From NCBI GenBank assembly GCA_965644295.1, contig CBFFRP010000372.1:1-64000 (forward strand): a stretch of 64,000 nucleotides of DNA, given 5' to 3'. The position numbers and the translations under genes are program-made. This stretch comes from Paraphysomonas bandaiensis. Taxonomy: Eukaryota; Chrysophyceae. This document shows, one piece after another, positions 58,453 through 64,000 of this stretch. A model generated the notes under the pieces. The model made no database searches, was not told the origin of the DNA, and saw only the letters and a program-made list of their open reading frames with translations. Each line of letters starts with the position of its first letter. Positions within the stretch are counted from its first letter, which is position 1.

Positions 58453-60925
58453 AGATATAATTTACGCTGAATACCGAGTGTTATCGTCAATTTGTTTTGT
58501 GTGTATTTATATCCCAGATTGTATCCATGAACCATACGACAGATTAATGTAGGGATTGATTTGTATTTAGTGACGAATATACAGTTGTGGACAAATATGA
58601 GGATATATGTTGCAGTAATGTAATGTGGTGCTATATGTTAAAGTGCAACCTATAATGACGTACTTTGTTTGAAAAATCTATTCAGACGTGCTCTACTACC
58701 CGCGGTTAACATGCACCGAGTGTGTTTGAATACGTTCTACAGTAACAGCGGCACAGCGGTGTATAGTCAACATGAGAAATAGTTTTTTAACAATAATACT
58801 ATATACCTATGTATGTCAACTTCTGTCAAGATTAGAAGGTGAAATAAATAACGTAAAGACTTAACTTGATGTACACTCCATGCCTGAATAATAATTATAA
58901 TCATCATTTATTTCTCATCATTCATTTATAATTTATATATTCACTACTATTACAATACTCGCTCAAATACCAATAAACATTATAATATAGTAGAATAATA
59001 GAGTTTGTACTAGTTAGTTTCTGGTAGACGCCTATCTAGCTTGACTAGTTTCCACCTATAGCTACTAAACTGGTGTTGGTTCTTAACACCTATTTTGCTA
59101 ATAGATTTTCAACACTGAAATATGAAAGTCTGATATAATTCACACTATAGAAGAAAAAAATTGGTTGCTTTGAAAAGATTAGAAGAAGCTAATATGTATG
59201 TATAAGTGATTTAAATTTGGGCTTTTGAAGACACTACTGTGTGTAGTGCTGAATTATATATATTAGTAAAAGATAAATTTTATATTAGAAAGGTTGTGTT
59301 CTTGTAGGGTGTTTGCTGCAAAACATCAATCAGTAACATCAGTATTTAACAGTTATTTTTTTAACAGCTACTGTATATTCAGTTTCTTTGTATATTTTAT
59401 TCCTATTCCTGTTGTGGTAATTTTGTAGATTCTGTATTTCATTACTGCACGTACGCACTCGAAGTAGGTTGTAGTTAGTAATAAAAGAAGCGCAGAAATA
59501 CTGCTTCGTTCATTATAATATACCTATAGCAATAATTGTAATACTTTTGTATATTTTTTGTGATGTTGTGCTGATGGCAACAACGCAAATTCATAGAATG
59601 AAAATAATCCCTTACGCTGAATGTACGTTTATAAAATGCGCCGCATTTTGACAGTACGACCAAAACGTGTTGAGTCCGCCTTTACATCTGTCAAGCAATG
59701 TATATCACACTACGATTTTGTGCACCTTCTATTTTTATTCTTTAATTGCAATGATTTGTGTTTTGACCAATCCACCCACTTGTCTTCCATCTCGACTGCT
59801 TGTGTAGAATACGGTAACACACTGACCTATTAGTACCTACAATCCGCCAACAAACTACTATATGAACACACTTCTATCTTCTATGCCACTAGCAATTCCT
59901 ATTGTTGATTGGACTTAAAACTTTAAAATAAGTAACATAATAATATATCGAAATTATATAAAAATAGATAAGAGTTACGAATAACCTTAAAAATTATCGT
60001 TATTTGTGATATATATATAAAATAAAGCAAAGTAGTATACATTTTTTGTGGGTATTTTGCAGATTATATATATTTGAATTATAAGCTATAATAAAATGAA
60101 TATATTTAAAGTTGAATTGTTGTGTGGCCGCGTACGAAGCAATGTAATTTAAAGTTCCCACCACAGCAACACAACTCTCAGACACTGGCTCTTTTATTTT
60201 ATATATTCTGTAGCTTAATATGCAACTAATTATAGCGTGAAGTGATTACATAACCACGAATATTGTAACGTTGCTTTGACTCTTTATAAATAATAATACT
60301 AATTTAATCTATGTTGTCAAATTACCTAATTATAATAGCGGTCAATATGTGTTAATATTGATTGAATAGAATCAAGAGTAGTATGATTCTCTAATCTCTT
60401 GTTTATATTCAATAAGACGATCCCATCTTGAGGATCTTGTTACTTATGATCTACATTATGTCGTGCACACGGCTCACAGAGAGTAAAGCAAAAATAGAAG
60501 GATTATTAGTACCAATTTTTTCTGATTTGTTCATCCTCATACAAGAAAAAGAATCCAAGTATTGTTCTCGAAAGGATTGTACAAACCAAATTAAGTCTTT
60601 GGGTGTATTTCATAATCACGTATGGGTTACGTAGTATTTAGTGCCCCACATTAAATACACCTAATCCTAGCGATCTTGGTAGCACTTTTATTCGACACAA
60701 CATTTACTCTAGGATACGCCTCAAGAGTGGGGCAAAATGCAATTCTTCTATGGTCTCACAATATATGCATATATGTAGATTCGTAATGAACGAATACACT
60801 GAGTTTGTGTTAAAATAGCGAATAAAAGCAAGTGCTACGCCGTGTTAATTTAGATTAAATTCTCGTCTGTCGAGTTGGAAACAATCTGAGGTTGCTATTC
60901 GTGTTCAAATACACTAATAAAGTCA
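58453..60925. other. Long AT-rich intergenic region
   Basis: 2.5 kb of very AT-rich sequence. The one recognisable item is a LINE tail copy at 58985-59130 (TAATAGAGTTTGTACTAGTT; AACACCTATTTTGCTAATAG). The frame at 60428-60634 has no family features. Confidence 0.5.
58985..59130 (+). repeat. LINE-family 3' tail, distal part only
   Basis: Matches the distal tail seen at 42990-43115 and 47040-47165 without the hairpin block. Confidence 0.6.
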
Positions 60926-62204
60926 TTACTTATCTCTCAAGTGCGGTAACATTGCTGCAACAGCATTTACGAACGCGGCTCCAAAGTTCATAGCCCTCTC
61001 TGGACACCAGCCCTGCACCGGGTGTGGGTGGTCCGCAGTGTCTTTGAATGGCATCTCGATAGTGAACGACAGGCAGTCAAACGTTTCAGCTATGTATTTG
61101 GAACCAACAGATAAGTTGGCGCCATTGGGTGAATTAATAGGATACTTCACTGTATTCTGCATGTCCGGTGTCGCTTGCATGAGTGCAACTAAAAATCCAT
61201 CTTGGAGACGCTTCAGTCGGGGACCATTCTGCCATTTAGGGACACCCTCCGACCCTGACAAAAAGTTGTGCGGCAGCGTCTCGTCGCCATGTATGTCCAT
61301 CATCATATCGCACCCTGTCGCCCGTATCTCCCGCAACACTGCGATGGTAATCACACAAAACCAAAGGAAAATACTGTGGTAACCTACCGTGGAATACTTC
61401 CGGTGATCTTTCGAGCGAAGGGGCTTGGTAATTATCGGTATCCCGCCATTCACGATTTAGATTATACCCCAAGGCATTCGTGCGTAAGTGACCTCTGAAG
61501 CAGCCGTCGGGATTCATGCATGGAACTACATGCACAGTGGCATCCTGCAGTATCTTCGTTGAGAGGCCATCAGCTGGATCTAGCAACCTGGAGATAAACC
61601 CCTCCATCCACCAGCTACCTTGTGTCTCCCCGGGATGTTGACGAGCTGTGGCCCATACATGCAATGGGCCTGTACCGAATTCTACTAAATCCAAGCTACG
61701 ACCATCCAAAGTACTCCCGATTGTACGCACCTGCGCGCGAGGGGACATGGAGCACCGCGTCAGCAAATTTAGCACACTCTCCTGGCTGTAAGGGGCAAAA
61801 TATGCAAAATACACTTGATCGTTTGAAGTTCTCAATGACCACTTTAATTTACCACCGGAATAGCTGGTTCCCACTCGGAACCAATACTTTCGGTCATACG
61901 AAGCGCATACGTTATAGTCGACCCAAGCATCAGGATAGGAACATTCTCCAGCATTAGTAATAGTATAGACACAGTCAATGTCCTTGCATCCTGACGACCT
62001 GAAGTAAAACCATTGCTACAAGCCATCAAATGAGGGAATATCGACATCTGGCGGGTTGATCACCTTGAACGCAGTGCCTTCTCTAGAAGTGAAGGGGTCG
62101 TCTCTGATAAGAAGATCTACACTATCTCCTGATACGCCTGATACCTCGATGTTACCGCCATCGAAAGCAGATGATATGGTTATTTGAGTGGGTCTTGAGG
62201 TCAT
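60926..62204 (-). CDS. M14 zinc carboxypeptidase of the cytosolic (CCP/AGBL-like) type, 3 exons, 393 aa
   Basis: Exons (minus): 62204-62064, 62015-61388, 61338-60926. The N-terminal beta domain of cytosolic carboxypeptidases comes first (QWFYFRSSG, TITNAGECSYPDAW, YWFRVGTSY, VYFAYFAPYS). The zinc site follows: His174 and Glu177 in TARQHPGETQGSW, and His273 in MMMDIHGDE. Substrate-site motifs CMNPDGCFRGHLRTNALGYN and NREW are present, and a Glu in SFTIEMPFKD fits the catalytic base. It should trim C-terminal residues. CCP enzymes in eukaryotes remove Glu from tubulin, but this short, single-domain form also resembles bacterial members, so the substrate is open. Confidence 0.9.
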
Positions 62205-62885
62205 GCCTGTATAAGAATGAAGAATTATATCCAGGGTGGTGATGACTGCACTGTGTTCCTCTTCGGTGCAATACATACTACGACGTCGTACACATCGGAA
62301 TACACAACACACCTCTATTCCTTCGTACCTGCAACAGTACACAAACATATACAGCAGTACTGTATATCTAGTTATAATACAGCAATGTCGGATATCTGGG
62401 GGTAGAAAATCGCCCTTTTCTTGTTGTTTGTGAATACGGTATACAGCTAAAAGCCTTGGATTTTTGCCTGGTCGTCTTTTCCCACCTACAGATATGCGCA
62501 ATACATACAGATATGACATCGTAGTTTTTGTGTATTCCTAGGGGGTCGTTATAGGTATTGTATGTATCTATCTACAGTATTTTAGCCTTTCCATACCCTC
62601 GGATCAGCCCAGCAGCTAAAAAAATGGTAAAGGTAAGAAGTGGACACTGACATCGCAATCAAAACATCAGATTTCATCTAATCATTTTTTATTGATTGGT
62701 TGTAAAATAGAGATTTCATGTCTTGTTTTTTTTTAAAATTTGGGGTACGGGGTGCAGTGTGGGTGGGTCCGATTGGTGTCCAATAAAAACAATAAACAGC
62801 TAGTTGGTTTCCACCTCACTTATCCAGACACATTAGCTTGATTAGTTATATAAGTGAGCATTGTTTTCATCGAGCAATAAGTGGG
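62205..62885. promoter_or_regulatory. Shared upstream region of carboxypeptidase and pseudokinase genes
   Basis: 680 bp between divergent starts. A possible upstream extension of the carboxypeptidase frame (to 62519) lacks family similarity and is not used. No defined motif. Confidence 0.35.
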
Positions 62886-64000
62886 ATGTCTCTTCTGGAC
62901 GGAATGCTTGATGCTGTAAGTTCATATCGTGATTGTGATATGTGTTATGACTCGTATATGAATTGCAGCTGTTAAAATCATGCTTTACTGGGGATGACAC
63001 AAAGTCTGCTGCGGATGAACCTACAAAGAATAGACAATCGAAGAACGTCAATACATTCTTTGAGATTGATAAAACAGAATCGGAAAGCTCAACGTCGCAG
63101 TCGAGTGCCAGTAGTTACAAAGCCAATTCGAATGGCATATCTCACAGAGGCACCACGTATGCGATATCTGTTGCGGACTTTGAGGTCCATAACACCTTGA
63201 TAACTGGGAGATTTGGTTGCACATTGTTGGCTGCACATTCTTCAACAGGAAAGACAGTCGCGCTGAACACTTATCATAAAGCCATTCTTAGTGAAACTTG
63301 TCAACAGCACGCTCCATGTCGCGAAAAACAGTTGTTAGAGAGCTTGGACCACCCTTTTATAACAAAAGTTTTGGGATCATTTTCTGATCGGAATAACCTA
63401 TTTCTTATTACCGATGTAGAGCCTGGGGCCAGCCTCACTTATTTGCTTTGCAATTCCACCAAGTATGGAATCAGTAACTCCCACAAGGTGTTTTATGCTG
63501 CTTGCGTCCTTTCTGCGCTGAAATACGCACATGAGAAGAGTGTGGTTCATCGTGGACTTCATCCGGACTTTTTACTTATTGACAGCCGGGGTTATCTCAA
63601 AGTGACAGACTGGGGGTTCGCTAAGACTGTTACCGACCGTACGTTTACGTTATGTGGGCATGTCGAATACCTATGTCCCGAGGCCATATCCCAGGATTCG
63701 GGATACGGCAAAGGAGCAGACTACTGGGCACTGGGTGTGCTTATTTTTGAAATGCTTGTTGGGCGGTCTGCATTCGTCCCTTACATCGAAGGTGTAGAAG
63801 ACAGTAGCACACAACAGTCATATGATGCAACCACCATAGAAAACATAGTATCCCGGGATATTGTCTTCCCGAATGACATGTCCCAACCATCGAAGAGCAT
63901 AATACAGGGTCTCTGCCAGAAGAATCCCACACAACGGCTTGGATGTGTTCGCGGTGGGCGAGGAGCGGAGGACATTCAGAACCATGTGTGGTTCAGTCAG
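62886..64000 (+). CDS. PKA/PKG-like (AGC) pseudokinase, partial at 3' end
   Basis: Exon 1 is 62886-62915 and exon 2 starts at 62969 after a 53-nt GTAAGT...GCAG intron and runs to the window end (354 residues so far). After a Ser-rich leader the kinase fold starts near residue 80 with a glycine loop (GRFGCTL). AGC landmarks follow: REKQLLESLDHPFI, LLIDSRGYLKVTDWGFAK, RTFTLCGHVEYLCPEA, DYWALGVLIFEMLVG and NPTQRLG. Key catalytic residues are changed: the beta-3 Lys is Asn110 (VALN), the HRD Asp is Gly206 (HRG), the following Lys is His208 and Asn is Phe211; DFG is DWG. It should not phosphorylate by the normal mechanism. The T-loop is well kept. It may serve as a scaffold or decoy in cyclic-nucleotide signalling. 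Confidence 0.85.

Noticed and set aside
62205-62519. Upstream extension of the carboxypeptidase frame
   Set aside because: The added 105 residues are Cys/Arg-rich without family similarity; the ATG at 62204 starts just before the conserved beta domain.
1-64000. CRISPR arrays, bacterial operons or prophage
   Set aside because: No spaced direct repeats of CRISPR type; genes have spliceosomal introns and eukaryotic families throughout.
1-64000. tRNA genes
   Set aside because: I scanned by eye for GGTTCGAA-type B boxes with a matching A box and acceptor stem and found none; a tRNAscan-SE run would be needed to exclude them.

Overview
This is a 64 kb piece of a nuclear eukaryotic genome, most likely from a unicellular eukaryote that I cannot place more precisely. 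The protein genes carry many short GT-AG introns, mostly 43-66 nt, and use the standard code. The gene set fits a free-standing eukaryotic nucleus: ribosome biogenesis, Cdc14, a Ctf18-RFC subunit, CLC and voltage-gated K+ channels, FAD synthase, a secretory papain-like protease, a carboxypeptidase and a PKA-like kinase fold. Between the genes lie AT-rich spacers and very many decayed transposable elements.

Layout. 1-3012: 3' end of a Ty3/gypsy retrotransposon (RNase H, integrase, LTR). 3138-9650: a second Ty3-type element on the minus strand, split by a 1.36 kb inverted-repeat DNA transposon with a 5-bp target duplication. 9650-10670: a fragment of a third Ty3 element, joined in frame to the gag of the second. 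10680-13350: unrecognised coding-like tandem repeats, then an hAT-like inverted-repeat element. 13777-17743: two divergent genes, a ten-exon RBM28/Nop4-type gene and CHTF8. 19214-21716: an IS630/Tc1-type transposon with both terminal repeats. 23700-28124: a myristoylated EF-hand protein (minus) facing away from a nine-exon CLC gene (plus). 28690-34980: a Ty1/copia element with 270-bp LTRs and an AAGGT duplication, carrying a nested LINE fragment. 36337-37682: FAD synthase. 38465-47400: LINE fragments, dispersed repeats, a small two-exon gene and a membrane-anchored papain-type protease. 48862-54999: a two-domain (12-TM) K+ channel gene divergent from CDC14. 56761-58452: a seven-repeat WD40 protein. 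60926-62204: an M14 carboxypeptidase. 62886-64000: a PKA-like protein kinase fold that has lost catalytic residues and runs off the window.

The host genes are single loci without operon logic. Three divergent pairs share short upstream regions (RBM28/CHTF8, EF-hand/CLC, K+ channel/CDC14). I built the splice models by hand from reading frame, splice sites and family motifs. Every multi-exon model keeps one frame from ATG to stop, except the last gene, which is cut by the window end.

Most notable: the tandem K+ channel with two different selectivity filters, the PKA-like pseudokinase, the papain-type protease with a C-terminal membrane anchor, a GC-AG intron in the RBM28-like gene, and a conserved double stem-loop at the 3' ends of the LINE family.
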